This document shows, in pieces, positions 7,199-16,710 of a stretch of 64,000 nt of DNA. This DNA comes from Phycisphaerae bacterium (GTDB lineage: Bacteria; Planctomycetota; Phycisphaerae; SM23-33). The number at the start of each line of letters is the position of its first letter. The first letter of the stretch is position 1. The position numbers and the translations under genes are program-made. The notes under the pieces are model-generated. The model ran no database searches and was not told where the DNA came from. It worked only from the letters and a program-made list of their open reading frames with translations. The stretch spans positions 1 through 64,000 of the forward strand of contig JASLNT010000003.1 in NCBI GenBank assembly GCA_030745875.1, written 5' to 3'.

Positions 7199-9970
7199 AT
7201 GGACCTGGTGAATACTCATCTCGGTCGAACGGTGTTGATTTGCGCCGTACTTCTAGCCGCTGGTCTCGAATCTCCCGCCGCAGCAGCTACCGCGCCTCTT
7301 GTCCTTGAAGGGTTCGAAGACGACTCCACCACCGCCAAGAATCCATCGGTCCGGATAGTGAAATCCGCGCCGGGCCTGACACAGGGCGTGGCGGCGGCGG
7401 AACTCGCCCCGGGCGGAGCCGTCGCTGTCAAAGCAAGCGGAGCCGATATCGCCAGACTTCCATGGCTTCGGATAGACACCCACCACAGCGGAGACGGAAC
7501 TCGGGGGTTGCAGATTACGATAAACTCGACCGGGTTTGGGCATCGGGCGCGAGGACATGTCCAAACAGGCAAGGATACGCTTGCATTTCCGCTTACGATG
7601 GTCGTCCCGGCGGCCGCCGAGAAGACTGACAAGCGCGTGTTCGCCATTGTCGTCACAAACGCGAGCGATATCCCTATCGTGATAGACAACATCCGTCTGG
7701 AACCGCTCGTTCGAACACCGCGCGGGGCTGTCTTGTGGGACTTCGGTAGGACGGGCGGCGCGGTCTGGCCGGGATTCGCCCGCAAAGGCGTAAGCAGCAA
7801 GAGCATGAAGTGGAAGGGCGACATAAGCTACTATGGCGGATACAGCGTACCGTATCTGGATCCGCTGACGCAGGATTTCATCGGTCCGTATTCCTCCAAC
7901 TGGGGAAGCAACACCAGAACACCCGTCGCAATCGCCGCACCCGCCCAGAAGTCGATGGCGGCGTGGTTGTGGGTCACACACTACGGGAATCGTTACTACC
8001 AGCCGCAGGAATACAGGTGTCGCGCCGCGATGGGACGCCCGGTGGGAAGAAAACTGACCGCAGGCCAATTGGTCGGCCCGGCCGGTCTGCTGGAAGGCGC
8101 AGGAGGCCTGTGGACGCCAAAATGGTACGCCGAAGACTACGCCGACCACTTCGTAACTTTAATGCCTTTCACCATGCCCAAGGGCGTGGGAATGATAGAA
8201 CTTGGCAACTGTCAGATGGCCGCCCTGGCGATGGCGCCGTCTGCGGGCAGATCCGCGATGGCGTCATGCATCAAGCAGATCCAAAGCGAACTGGTGCGAT
8301 ATCGCAGACAGTTTGTGATGAAGCAACTTAATCGGAATCTCTGCAGCCTCAAACCAACCGAAGCGGAGAAGAAAGCCGGGCTGATGCTGTTCGAGACCCC
8401 GGGCGATGAAGCATTCACCGGTCTGTGGAAACCCCGGGCCGATCAGCGAGCCTGGGCGATACACAAACTCGCACAGCCCGGGGGGACTATTCGCATCCCG
8501 CTGGCGTTCGTTCCCCTGCAGAAGAAGTTCATGGCGTTCAGTGTGATTACCGGATCGCTTCGATCCGATTCCGATTCGATGTTGCCATTGAATCGAAGCA
8601 GTGTTCAAATCGATCACATACACTGGGTTCCCGAAGTGCGAAAAGGCGTAACGATCCGACGCCCCTGGCTGCTGGCAAGCAAATCGCCTCCCGTTGAAGT
8701 TCGAGGAATCGGATACGTCTGGCTGACGATCACCATACCCTCGCAGGCCAAGGAAGGCTTGTACCGCGGAACGTGGAAGTTAGGCTCGGGCGTCGCACGC
8801 ACGAATCTCCCGGTGGAAATCGAGATCGTGAACTGCGGACGCCGGAACGATAAGAACGCAGAGACGTTCACGCTTGCATCACACGGCTTGCCATCAGCGT
8901 CAACCATTTACTCTTCCGCATTGTCGGCGCTGCCGAAAGCCAAGCAGCAGAAGCTCAAGAGCGACGTCTTCAGGCAGGTTCGAGCCACCGGTGTCAATGC
9001 GTACGCCTTCCCCGCCGCAGAGATCACCAGCGGCGACAGTTCCGGAACGTACGTGGTAAACACCGCCGACATGCAGACAGCAATTGACAACTTCCCGTTT
9101 AAGGAACTGCCCGGACCTATGTTCCTCAGCTTGAGCCAGGCGCTTGGGCGAATGAGTTGGGGCAAGAAGTCGACCAAGAAAGCAGTACTGGACAAAGCCA
9201 TTGCTCAAACTAATGCGCTCTGTTCGCAATACTCCATCAATCGGCGATATTTCCACTTCGGTTATTCAGCCGGGCTGGCCGACACGACAAGCAGTGCGGG
9301 GCTGACGACAAGACTCGCCGGAGCCAAACTATTGGCGTCAGAGAACTGTCCGGTGGTTATACATACGCGATCGAGCGCTCTGAAAGCCTTGTCACCCGTG
9401 GATTTCAGTATGAAGCTCATGCCGGTCTCGGCGTTGATAATCACGCCGGACAGTCCGTTTCTGGCTTCGCAGATCGCAGACTTCAGGAAACTTAGCGGCA
9501 CCAGGGAAGTTTATCTGCACAGCCCCTACGCCGACCGCTTTGCGATGGGTTTTCTCACCGCTGCGGTCAGAGCTGACGGGTGTGTTCTGGCAAAGGTCTT
9601 CATGGCAGGCGGACCATACAACGGGTACTACCTCAATGGAGCGGGCCTGGTGGCGCCGCAGTTGGGCGGTAAGCTGGCGCAAACGGCATCCGCATTTCGA
9701 CTGAAACAGGCTCAAGACGATCGTAATCTTATGAACCACGCCAGAACGCTCCTGATCAAGGCGACGCAAGCCGACGTGACCGCCAAGGAACTGTCTGGTA
9801 TTCTCTCAGAGATCGAATCTCGCGCGCGGGCTCTCACAACGCTTAGATACGACTACATGAAATTCGCTACAACAAGAGTCTCACACGCCGAGATGGATTC
9901 CTGGAGAGCCTCCCTGCTGAACGCCATGGGCGCAGTCAACAGGCGGCTGGGCGGTCCGAAGCGTCAATGA
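7199..9970 (+). CDS. large secreted protein, possibly a glycoside-hydrolase-like multidomain protein
   Basis: 923 residues with a clear signal peptide (residues 1-30, ending SPAAAA). The mature N-terminus (LEGFEDDSTTAKNP) looks like a carbohydrate-binding beta-sandwich. A second beta region (~480-545, with KEGLYRGTWKLGSG) resembles the accessory domain that precedes TIM barrels in planctomycete DUF4091/GH123-like proteins. Residues ~550-850 alternate strands and helices and could be a barrel. I could not point to a catalytic Asp/Glu pair, so activity is not claimed. It is read from its own promoter after the GspK-like gene and ends seven bases before the convergent GT-C gene. Alternative: a purely structural cell-surface protein. 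Confidence 0.7.
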   Translation: MDLVNTHLGRTVLICAVLLAAGLESPAAAATAPLVLEGFEDDSTTAKNPSVRIVKSAPGLTQGVAAAELAPGGAVAVKASGADIARLPWLRIDTHHSGDGTRGLQITINSTGFGHRARGHVQTGKDTLAFPLTMVVPAAAEKTDKRVFAIVVTNASDIPIVIDNIRLEPLVRTPRGAVLWDFGRTGGAVWPGFARKGVSSKSMKWKGDISYYGGYSVPYLDPLTQDFIGPYSSNWGSNTRTPVAIAAPAQKSMAAWLWVTHYGNRYYQPQEYRCRAAMGRPVGRKLTAGQLVGPAGLLEGAGGLWTPKWYAEDYADHFVTLMPFTMPKGVGMIELGNCQMAALAMAPSAGRSAMASCIKQIQSELVRYRRQFVMKQLNRNLCSLKPTEAEKKAGLMLFETPGDEAFTGLWKPRADQRAWAIHKLAQPGGTIRIPLAFVPLQKKFMAFSVITGSLRSDSDSMLPLNRSSVQIDHIHWVPEVRKGVTIRRPWLLASKSPPVEVRGIGYVWLTITIPSQAKEGLYRGTWKLGSGVARTNLPVEIEIVNCGRRNDKNAETFTLASHGLPSASTIYSSALSALPKAKQQKLKSDVFRQVRATGVNAYAFPAAEITSGDSSGTYVVNTADMQTAIDNFPFKELPGPMFLSLSQALGRMSWGKKSTKKAVLDKAIAQTNALCSQYSINRRYFHFGYSAGLADTTSSAGLTTRLAGAKLLASENCPVVIHTRSSALKALSPVDFSMKLMPVSALIITPDSPFLASQIADFRKLSGTREVYLHSPYADRFAMGFLTAAVRADGCVLAKVFMAGGPYNGYYLNGAGLVAPQLGGKLAQTASAFRLKQAQDDRNLMNHARTLLIKATQADVTAKELSGILSEIESRARALTTLRYDYMKFATTRVSHAEMDSWRASLLNAMGAVNRRLGGPKRQ

Positions 9971-9976
9971 GACTAT

Positions 9977-11542
9977 TCAGCGTTCCGGGGCGGTCGCAGG
10001 AGTTGGCTTCCATTCCAGACGATACAGGACCGGAGAATCGGCCGGGCAGGGGATCGCTTCGGTGTCGGCCAACAGTCTAGTCGACAGCCCCTCCTGCTCC
10101 GTCGAAACAACATAGAGGGATCGACCAGCCAGGGCTCGTCGGTATCCTTGCGGATCATCGTCATACGAAGGCAACAGCCGGTTGAACTCCGACACCTGGA
10201 CATCTTCGTATTCGTCATTTCCATTCCGCGTCACCAGTAATGGGTATACCGACGTGCTGTCGGCGAGGATAACGCTTCCGGGACGACATTGAGCAAGGGC
10301 GGAAACGGAAAAACGCTCGGCTGAATCTTCGTTCTGCTTCCATGGGACGAGCCAATACCGCATCTCATCGCGAAACGGAAGCCTGCGTCCACGGCTGACT
10401 CGCACGCCCGCGGCGCGGAGCAATGACGGGCCTGCTGCGTAAAACACCGGCTGTGCGGCAAGCGATGCGACACAAAGCGACACAGCGCATGTCCGCACGC
10501 GACGCGACATGTCAGCCAATATCGAAAGTCCTATTCCCGCAGCCAACGCTACAGTCACCAGTGTGGGCAGAATAAACGTAAACTGATCGGGTACAGAGTA
10601 GCGGATGAAGAACAGCACCTCTATTACGGTAACCGCTCCCAGCGTCACGGCCAGCGTCAGACCGAGTTTGCGCCGCATCCCAAACCAGCCGACGATCGCC
10701 AGCGGACCAAGCATCGAGATGAAATTAAGCGCCGACAGCGCCATATTGGCCTTGAAGTTCTGCGACAGGCTCGATGTGTTGAGCACTTGGGCGGCATACC
10801 TGCCGAACAACGCCGATCGCATCGTATCTACAACATCGCCGCCGGCGAGGGCATGGTGGATCACAAAGCCCAGATACAAGCTTGCTCCGGCGAGCCAAGC
10901 AAGCCCAGCGACCGCCAGCAACCGTCCCGACAACCGTCGCCTGAAAACCAATACGATAACCAGGACCAGATATATCGGCAGCGGCAGGAGGGCGAAATTG
11001 TGCAGGCTCAGTCCAAGCCCGCTGACAAGAGCAAGCCCCGCCAGAGGCCTCAGCGAAGGTCCGCGAACAAGGATCACCAGCAGCCATAACTCAGCGGTCA
11101 AACCCGCCGCGGACCACGTGTAAACTTCCGCCACAGTTGAAAGCCACCAGACCGTATGAGCCGTCGCCAGCGTCGACACTGTCAACAGACCAATCCACCT
11201 TCGCCCGGTCAAGAGCATCAGCGTGGCGGTCAGATTGGCCAGAGCTACGGCCATACCGAGCCCGCTGAAGAAGTTCAACCGCCCCGCCAGGGAGCCTATG
11301 GGAATGTATTTGAGTATCTGTGCGGCGCCTATGTACAAGGGATGCCCCAGCGCCAGGCCACGTTGCCCGACGTATTGCCCGTCAATCACGCGCCACTGAT
11401 ACATTCCGCTGTCCTGCCAACTGACCCCTCGTTGGCAGGTAAGCGCATAGAACAGTGAGAAGACAAGCACGCACAGACACCATGTGCGTGCAATGCTCGC
11501 CCCGGGTGCGGGATCGATCTTGTTGGATTCAGATAACGCCAT
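9977..11542 (-). CDS. DUF2723 / GT-C type membrane glycosyltransferase-like protein
   Basis: 521 residues with about ten transmembrane helices between residues 20 and 385 and a soluble C-terminal domain of ~130 residues. The N-terminal loop has GVSWQDSGMYQWRV and later RGLALGHPLYI, the signature of the DUF2723 (TMEM260/GT117) family, whose acidic residue after the first helix corresponds to the GT-C catalytic position. These proteins transfer a sugar from a polyprenyl-phosphate donor onto proteins or glycans outside the membrane. ATG at 11542 has GAGG a few bases upstream. It is divergent from the UbiA-type prenyl-phosphate enzyme, which could supply a lipid-linked sugar (inference). The acceptor is unknown. 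Confidence 0.83.
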   Translation of the reverse strand: MALSESNKIDPAPGASIARTWCLCVLVFSLFYALTCQRGVSWQDSGMYQWRVIDGQYVGQRGLALGHPLYIGAAQILKYIPIGSLAGRLNFFSGLGMAVALANLTATLMLLTGRRWIGLLTVSTLATAHTVWWLSTVAEVYTWSAAGLTAELWLLVILVRGPSLRPLAGLALVSGLGLSLHNFALLPLPIYLVLVIVLVFRRRLSGRLLAVAGLAWLAGASLYLGFVIHHALAGGDVVDTMRSALFGRYAAQVLNTSSLSQNFKANMALSALNFISMLGPLAIVGWFGMRRKLGLTLAVTLGAVTVIEVLFFIRYSVPDQFTFILPTLVTVALAAGIGLSILADMSRRVRTCAVSLCVASLAAQPVFYAAGPSLLRAAGVRVSRGRRLPFRDEMRYWLVPWKQNEDSAERFSVSALAQCRPGSVILADSTSVYPLLVTRNGNDEYEDVQVSEFNRLLPSYDDDPQGYRRALAGRSLYVVSTEQEGLSTRLLADTEAIPCPADSPVLYRLEWKPTPATAPER

Positions 11543-11750
11543 CTAGCCTCACTCTTATCGGCATCCGGTAGCGGCGGACAATACATAAACGCCTCGGTCG
11601 GGAGTCCCGCCGACGCACTTGAGTTGTCATTAGCACGCACCGCGATGCCGCAAACCGTGCGCGGGCGGGAGTTTTTCTTACACACCGGGGGCTCAAGAGT
11701 CGATAAAAAGACTCTGACAGGACCGTTTTAGAAATTGTTGCGGCACGAGT

Positions 11751-12665
11751 ATGACAAAAACAACAGCCATGATACGCCTGGCGAGACCGGGACACTGGAT
11801 CAAGAATGTGCTTGTTCTATTTCCGGTGGTCTTCGCCATGCGCACCGACGAGATATCCGCATGGCGGCTTGCGGGTCTGGCGACAGTTGCTTTCTGCCTG
11901 GCCTCCAGCGCGATATACATATTTAACGACATACGCGACCGCACAGCAGACCGCCTCCATCCGAAGAAGAAGGACCGCCCTCTCGCAGCCGATCGGATCA
12001 GCGTTGGAGCGGCTGCGGTAGAGGCGATCTGCCTGTTGACGGGAGGAATCGTCGTGGCGATGCTGGTCAACAACCTCCTGTCTGCGATTGTGATAATATA
12101 CGTGCTGCTTCAATTCGCGTATTCGATGCTGCTGAAACACAAGGTCATTGTCGACGTAATCTGCATCGCACTGGGGTTCGTTCTTCGGGCGGTGGGCGGC
12201 GCGGTTGCGATCGGCGAGGAGGTCAGTTCGTGGTTGTTCGTGTGTACTTTCACCTTGTGCCTCTTCATGGGATTCTGCAAACGATGCAATGAACTGGTCA
12301 CGCTAACCGAACCGCACAAAGCATCCGAACATCGCAAGTCGTTGGCGGCCTACAGCAGCGAACTGTTGACGCATCTGATAACACTGTCGGCGGGTGTGGC
12401 GGTGGTTGCGTTCCTGCTGTACGCCTCGAACGAACGAACCATCCAGAACTTCGGGACGAATTACCTGATGTACACCCTGCCGGTCGTTGTTTACGGAATA
12501 ACGAGATTTGCAATGCTTTCGATGAAGGGCGTCTACGCCGACCCCACCGACCTTTTCCTCCGCGACCGACCGTTCCAACTTACCGTCGTGGTCTGGTTCG
12601 CCGCAGTGGTGGTTGTTATTCGATGGGGTATTGACCTGAAACACTGGCTGGGCTCGTTGACGTAA
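11751..12665 (+). CDS. UbiA-family decaprenyl-phosphate phosphoribosyltransferase
   Basis: 304 residues, eight or nine transmembrane helices. It starts MTKTTAMIRLARPGHWIKN, typical of this subgroup (RPxHWxKN). The first Asp-rich motif is NDIRDRTADRLHPKKKDRP, matching NDxxDxxxDxxHPxKxxRP of decaprenyl-phosphate phosphoribosyltransferases such as Rv3806c rather than quinone-pathway UbiA. The known reaction joins phosphoribosyl pyrophosphate to a polyprenyl phosphate, giving a polyprenyl-phosphoryl pentose precursor for cell-envelope glycans. It is followed 30 bases later by a small 4-TM transporter on the same strand. No epimerase (DprE1/E2) is visible in the window. Confidence 0.88.
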   Translation: MTKTTAMIRLARPGHWIKNVLVLFPVVFAMRTDEISAWRLAGLATVAFCLASSAIYIFNDIRDRTADRLHPKKKDRPLAADRISVGAAAVEAICLLTGGIVVAMLVNNLLSAIVIIYVLLQFAYSMLLKHKVIVDVICIALGFVLRAVGGAVAIGEEVSSWLFVCTFTLCLFMGFCKRCNELVTLTEPHKASEHRKSLAAYSSELLTHLITLSAGVAVVAFLLYASNERTIQNFGTNYLMYTLPVVVYGITRFAMLSMKGVYADPTDLFLRDRPFQLTVVVWFAAVVVVIRWGIDLKHWLGSLT

Positions 12666-12695
12666 TCGACCCCGCAAATCGATCGGACTGACGTC

Positions 12696-13088
12696 ATGCA
12701 CAAGTGGATACCTCTAATCGTCGCCCTGGTCCTGAACGCCGGAGCCAACGTGCTGATGAAGGTCGGAGCCAACAGCGCCGATCAATTGAGCGAAAACGCT
12801 TCATCATGGGCGAGAATAACCAATTTTCTGAATGCGGCGACAATTCTGGCGATTGTTCTGTTCGCAGCCAACGTGCTGGCCTATCGCAAGGCGCTGGACA
12901 ACCTGAGCGTTTCGGTGGCTTATCCCATCATGGTTTCAACGGGAATGGTCCTGATAACTATTGTCGCTGTAACGCCCCTGCTGGGTGAACGAATCTCACT
13001 GCGACAGATCGGCGGAATGGCGCTGATAGTCGTTGGAGTATGGTTGTTGGCGGGCGGATGGGCCGGTGGAGCCGAACAACCGCACTAA
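12696..13088 (+). CDS. small EamA/SMR-type 4-TM transporter
   Basis: 130 residues, four hydrophobic helices (about 4-22, 45-65, 72-92, 98-122). The layout LNAGANVLMKVGA in helix 1 and LSVSVAYPIMVSTGMVLIT with GERISLRQIGGMALIVVGV in helices 3-4 is that of the small multidrug resistance/EamA class, including ArnE/ArnF-type lipid-linked sugar flippases. The glutamate of true drug exporters is absent from helix 1, so a drug pump is less likely. Cotranscription with the prenyl-phosphate phosphoribosyltransferase suggests flipping of a lipid-linked sugar (inference). Confidence 0.8.
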   Translation: MHKWIPLIVALVLNAGANVLMKVGANSADQLSENASSWARITNFLNAATILAIVLFAANVLAYRKALDNLSVSVAYPIMVSTGMVLITIVAVTPLLGERISLRQIGGMALIVVGVWLLAGGWAGGAEQPH

Positions 13089-13176
13089 CGATCTTATGCA
13101 ATTTGGGGGATAGCAACTCGCGCCAGGCGCCGTCTCTTATCGATATGCTTCAACTGTCCCCAAATCGAATGGGGAC

Positions 13177-13653
13177 TCAGGGATGCACTTTCGAGCAATC
13201 GAGGAAACCTATGCTGAACTGACTCTGGCCGACAAAACCGACTCTGCGGTTCAGTTCCTTACCGTCGGAGCCCAACAGCAGAAATGTGGGATACTCCTGA
13301 ACACCGTATTTCTTGGCGGGATCTTCAGTTTTTCGGACTTGGACGAGTACGGTGATGAGTTTCCCACGCTTGATCTGCTTGGCGTTCTTCTTCAGCGTTC
13401 CGGTGGACATAGTCCTTGCGACCGTACTGGGCGGAGAACCTGCAAAGAACACAAGCACTTTTCTGTCTTCCTTTTTGGCCTGGATCAGAGCAGCTTCGAG
13501 ATCGTCAGGCCAGTCGGGCAGTTCAGCTCCGCTTTGTTGAGATATGTACACCAGAGCGACAGCTACTATGATGACAGCCAGGAAGATCAACTTGCCCCTG
13601 TCGACGCGACGTTTCGCTTCCACTGGTTGATCGTGACTATCCTGCTGATCCAT
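13177..13653 (-). CDS. membrane-anchored thioredoxin-fold protein lacking CXXC
   Basis: 158 residues. ATG at 13653 has AGGAG eight bases upstream. A single transmembrane helix spans ~21-38, followed by a thioredoxin-like domain: VLVFFAGSPPST at residues 67-77, KKYGVQEYPTFLLLG with the cis-proline, and GFVGQSQF at the end. In active thioredoxins the FFA segment leads into W-C-x-x-C; here both cysteines are missing (SPPST). It should not do disulfide exchange and probably acts as a binding or scaffold module in the periplasm. It converges with the transporter gene. Confidence 0.8.
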   Translation of the reverse strand: MDQQDSHDQPVEAKRRVDRGKLIFLAVIIVAVALVYISQQSGAELPDWPDDLEAALIQAKKEDRKVLVFFAGSPPSTVARTMSTGTLKKNAKQIKRGKLITVLVQVRKTEDPAKKYGVQEYPTFLLLGSDGKELNRRVGFVGQSQFSIGFLDCSKVHP

Positions 13654-13790
13654 CGCGGTTGCTCCTGTAGGCCCGAATATACGCTAACCCGCCGATCGGG
13701 TCTCTAGCAATATCGGCATTGCAGGACAAATGTCTGTTGGGAGTTTTGACGCCTACGCAAGATCAGCGTGAAACGAGAATTCATTCGGAC

Positions 13791-14975
13791 TCAGGCGGTC
13801 AAGCGTCGTTTTCGCGATCTGAGCAACAGCGGCGCGGCTCCGACCAGAACGAACATCGTCGCAGGCTCGGGAGCAAGCACAGGCACAAAAGCCGGCGCAG
13901 CCACAGGAAGCGTAATACCGTTTCCGCTCACCATGCCGAAATTATGCTGCAGGATTTCCAGATCAGCATCATCGACGACCCCGCTGGCGTCAAAGTCCGT
14001 CCGCATACCGGCTCCGGTCTGCCCGAAGGTCTGGCGAAGCAGGCTGAAGTCCACAAGGTCAACCGTTCCATTCCAATCCGCATCTCCGGGCAGCGGGGTC
14101 AGGCGAATGGCGGTTATCTGGCTGTAGTACGGGGACAGATCCGCATAAATCGCCCCAGTGTCATACACTGCGTGGGTCTTGAGGGGCAGATCGTCAGAGG
14201 GATAGTCCTCCACCGCCGCCATCGCAATAACCAGACCGGATAACTCCCAACTGGATTTACTGGGGCGGGCATCGATATCGAGGAACGCGGCGCCTCCGGA
14301 ATCCTTGTCTACCGGCTGGGTTTCCTCGGCGCGGCTGGGCATCTTGTCGAACATCGTCCACAAGGCTTCGGTCGTACCGTATCCGCCCGGCGGCGTGACA
14401 GGTGTGGGATACTCGGCGATCATGTTCGTTCCCCACTGCTTGACGCGCGTATCGGAAGTGTTGTAGCCCTCATAGGTCTTGCCCTGGATATTCCAGGTCT
14501 GCATGTCGCCTTCCCTGCCGAATCCCGTTCCAATGATGGTCGCCAACTCGCTGCTGACGGAAACAGGGGCCTGACGAATATTGACCACAACCGGTCCGTC
14601 CTCGTTATCGGGATAGAGCTTGGGATTACCGTTTACGCGGAACATCACCAGGTCGGCGTCGGTGTCTTCGTCAAATTTGATGCGCTGTGCGGTGTCCGCT
14701 ATCTCGTCGTACTGTCGGTCGAGCATTATGTACGAATGTCCAGCCGAGTGCTCGTAAACGTGATACGGCGTGAGGACCCATCCGTCACCCAGATAAACCC
14801 CAGTACCGTTGTACATTTCCCCTACAAAGTTCCAACCGGGATCGTCGGCCGGCGCTTCGTTGTAGCTGGAGTGGTCAGAAGTATTGACCAGCCCAAACGA
14901 AGACTGGGGCGCCACTGCCCATATGATGAAACAGCACAGCACTGTTGCTGCAATACGCCTAAATAACCGTCGCAT
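13791..14975 (-). CDS. trypsin-like serine protease with dockerin repeats and PEP-CTERM tail
   Basis: 394 residues. ATG at 14975 has GGAGG five bases upstream. A signal peptide covers residues 1-28. Residues ~45-280 look like a chymotrypsin-fold protease: H72 in LGDGWVLTPYHV (cf. GWVLTAAHC), Asp in DADLVMF (106/108) and S226 in DKDSGGAAF. Residues ~290-345 hold two dockerin-type calcium loops (GDADWNGTVDLVDF and DFDASGVVDDADL). The end is PEPATMF, a hydrophobic helix and RSRKRR, a PEP-CTERM sorting signal processed by exosortase/archaeosortase-type enzymes. It therefore should end up at the surface or in the exopolysaccharide. A close paralogue is at 36284. Substrate unknown. Confidence 0.85.
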   Translation of the reverse strand: MRRLFRRIAATVLCCFIIWAVAPQSSFGLVNTSDHSSYNEAPADDPGWNFVGEMYNGTGVYLGDGWVLTPYHVYEHSAGHSYIMLDRQYDEIADTAQRIKFDEDTDADLVMFRVNGNPKLYPDNEDGPVVVNIRQAPVSVSSELATIIGTGFGREGDMQTWNIQGKTYEGYNTSDTRVKQWGTNMIAEYPTPVTPPGGYGTTEALWTMFDKMPSRAEETQPVDKDSGGAAFLDIDARPSKSSWELSGLVIAMAAVEDYPSDDLPLKTHAVYDTGAIYADLSPYYSQITAIRLTPLPGDADWNGTVDLVDFSLLRQTFGQTGAGMRTDFDASGVVDDADLEILQHNFGMVSGNGITLPVAAPAFVPVLAPEPATMFVLVGAAPLLLRSRKRRLTA

Positions 14976-15076
14976 AAGTGCCTCCTCCGCACACCGGCCT
15001 ACGCCCAGAGCTACTCCTGTCCGACACGTTTAATTCTATCCCATAAGTCCAAAAATGACAACCCCCTTATTAGTAT

Positions 15077-16207
15077 TTACTCCACAGGCACGCGCCTGAT
15101 TCGTCGGCCCAGACCGCACGTAATTTCGTACGGAATCGTCCCTGCAAGGCTGGCGAGGTTCTCGACGCTGTGCGGCTCCGACGGATCGGCTGAAATGACC
15201 TCCGCCTCTTGACCGATCCGCACCGACGGAATGTCGGTCAGGTCGACAATCACCTGGTCCATCGCCACCCTGCCGCAGACGGGAACATCCGCGCCGGCGA
15301 TACGCATGGAAACCTCGCCCGACAGATTTCGCGGGTATCCGTCGGCGTATCCCACGGGAACAAGCCCAACACGCGACGGCCGGTCAAATGTATGCGTCAA
15401 TCCATAACCTACGCTGCTGCCAGCGGTAATGTCCTTGATCTGCATCACAATACTCGTAAGCCTCAGACAGGGGCGAAGCGGCAGGACGGTTTGAATCTCG
15501 TCGGAGGGCTGGTATCCGTAGACCGCGATACCGGGACGAATCATATCGAAGTGCGAGACCGGTAAATCGATCGCCGCCGCGGAATTGGCCGCGTGGATCG
15601 TCAAGTCGTCACCGCCCCGACAAGTATCGACAACACGTTGAAAATTATCAAGTTGCGCATGTGTGTAGCTCTTGTCGGATTCGTCGGCGGTGGCGAAATG
15701 CGTGTACAGACCCGTCAATCGCAACGATGGCTCGCGGCGAACAGAGCTTAGCAAATCCCCGACGACATCGTGCAACACTCCCGACCGCCCCATGCCCGTA
15801 TCGACCTTGATATGCGCCGACGCCTCAACGCCCAACTCCCCCGCCGCACACGCAACAGCCTCCACATCGTCCGCGCTCACAACTGTTAGCGTAACGTTAT
15901 TGCTGATCAACTCCTTGAGCGTCTCACGAGCCCTACCGCCGATCGGCAGGCTGCTGGGCGTGAAGAACATCAATATCTCGCCCGTATAACCCAATTGTCG
16001 CAATTCCATCGCTTCGTCAGCCGTCGCAACCGCCATCGCATCGGATTCTTCTGCGATCACCGGTAAGAGTATCTCCAGACCGTGTCCGTAACAGTCGGCC
16101 TTGACTGCGGGGCATATCCGCACGTCCGGACCGACATGACTGCGGAGCAGCCGCAGATTGTGACGAACCGCGCCTACCGATATTTCCGCAACGAGATGGG
16201 CTTCCAT
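15077..16207 (-). CDS. alr: alanine racemase
   Basis: 376 residues, the normal length. It makes D-alanine for peptidoglycan, in the cytoplasm, with PLP. The PLP lysine is K36 in PAVKADCYGHG and the second catalytic base is Y268 in SSVGYGLTHTF. IKVDTGMGRSG (~133-143) and RPGIAVYG (~224-231) are the further family blocks. ATG at 16207 has no evident Shine-Dalgarno. A TATATA box lies about four bases upstream of the start, so a leaderless transcript is possible. The 5' coding end and the upstream region are duplicated at 20457-20627. Confidence 0.95.
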   Translation of the reverse strand: MEAHLVAEISVGAVRHNLRLLRSHVGPDVRICPAVKADCYGHGLEILLPVIAEESDAMAVATADEAMELRQLGYTGEILMFFTPSSLPIGGRARETLKELISNNVTLTVVSADDVEAVACAAGELGVEASAHIKVDTGMGRSGVLHDVVGDLLSSVRREPSLRLTGLYTHFATADESDKSYTHAQLDNFQRVVDTCRGGDDLTIHAANSAAAIDLPVSHFDMIRPGIAVYGYQPSDEIQTVLPLRPCLRLTSIVMQIKDITAGSSVGYGLTHTFDRPSRVGLVPVGYADGYPRNLSGEVSMRIAGADVPVCGRVAMDQVIVDLTDIPSVRIGQEAEVISADPSEPHSVENLASLAGTIPYEITCGLGRRIRRVPVE

Positions 16208-16214
16208 AATCTAT

Positions 16215-16352
16215 ATATCCGCACAATTACGCCGGAGTGTTTATGTTAACCCCGATAATTCGCAAGGTCCAGATATCCCGCAGAATATAGCATCCCGCGC
16301 CCGATACGAACGGATGTCACATTTGGTTCACACATATCACACATCCCGCACG
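16215..16352. repeat. alr upstream region, copy 1 of a ~138-bp direct repeat
   Basis: This stretch immediately upstream of alr is about 95% identical to 20490-20627. The two copies share the block from ATATCCGCA through GTTAACCCCGATAATTCGCA to ATATCACAC and end together at CCCGCACG. Being in front of a gene in both places, it likely carries a promoter. Confidence 0.85.
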
Positions 16353-16710
16353 GAGCCCAAACCTCACTCACCCCGTCAAGTCGGGGCCTTACACCGCCCT
16401 ATCAACGGATCGCGGCGGGAGTTATGTCATATCTATATTTAACCATTCGACATCCGCCCCGCCGCTGAATTGTCGCTGACCGACAAACTGTGAACCTTCC
16501 GCCCGGCCGATAATCCTCCGGTCTCCGGCGGCGGTTTACGCCGTAACATATTTACCATCCAAATGTTACGTCTACAATATGCGGCGGGTGTCTATCCAAT
16601 CTCACCGCCTGCCGCCCGAAGGTGTGTCACAGGCCCGTAAGGCGCTGTTTTCACCGGCCAGCCGGTTACCGTTGAACTGAATCCCCCAAAATGATCCTCG
16701 CGCCAACTGA
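16353..16710. other. intergenic DNA with no recognisable gene
   Basis: About 360 bases between the alr upstream repeat and the J-domain remnant. I see no gene with a ribosome binding site, no RNA gene and no repeat beyond short GC-rich hairpins. Confidence 0.5.

Noticed and set aside
16017-16226. Small reverse-strand frame at the alr start
   Set aside because: It is another frame of alr; its resemblance to the extended N-terminus at 20491 reflects the duplicated DNA, not a gene.
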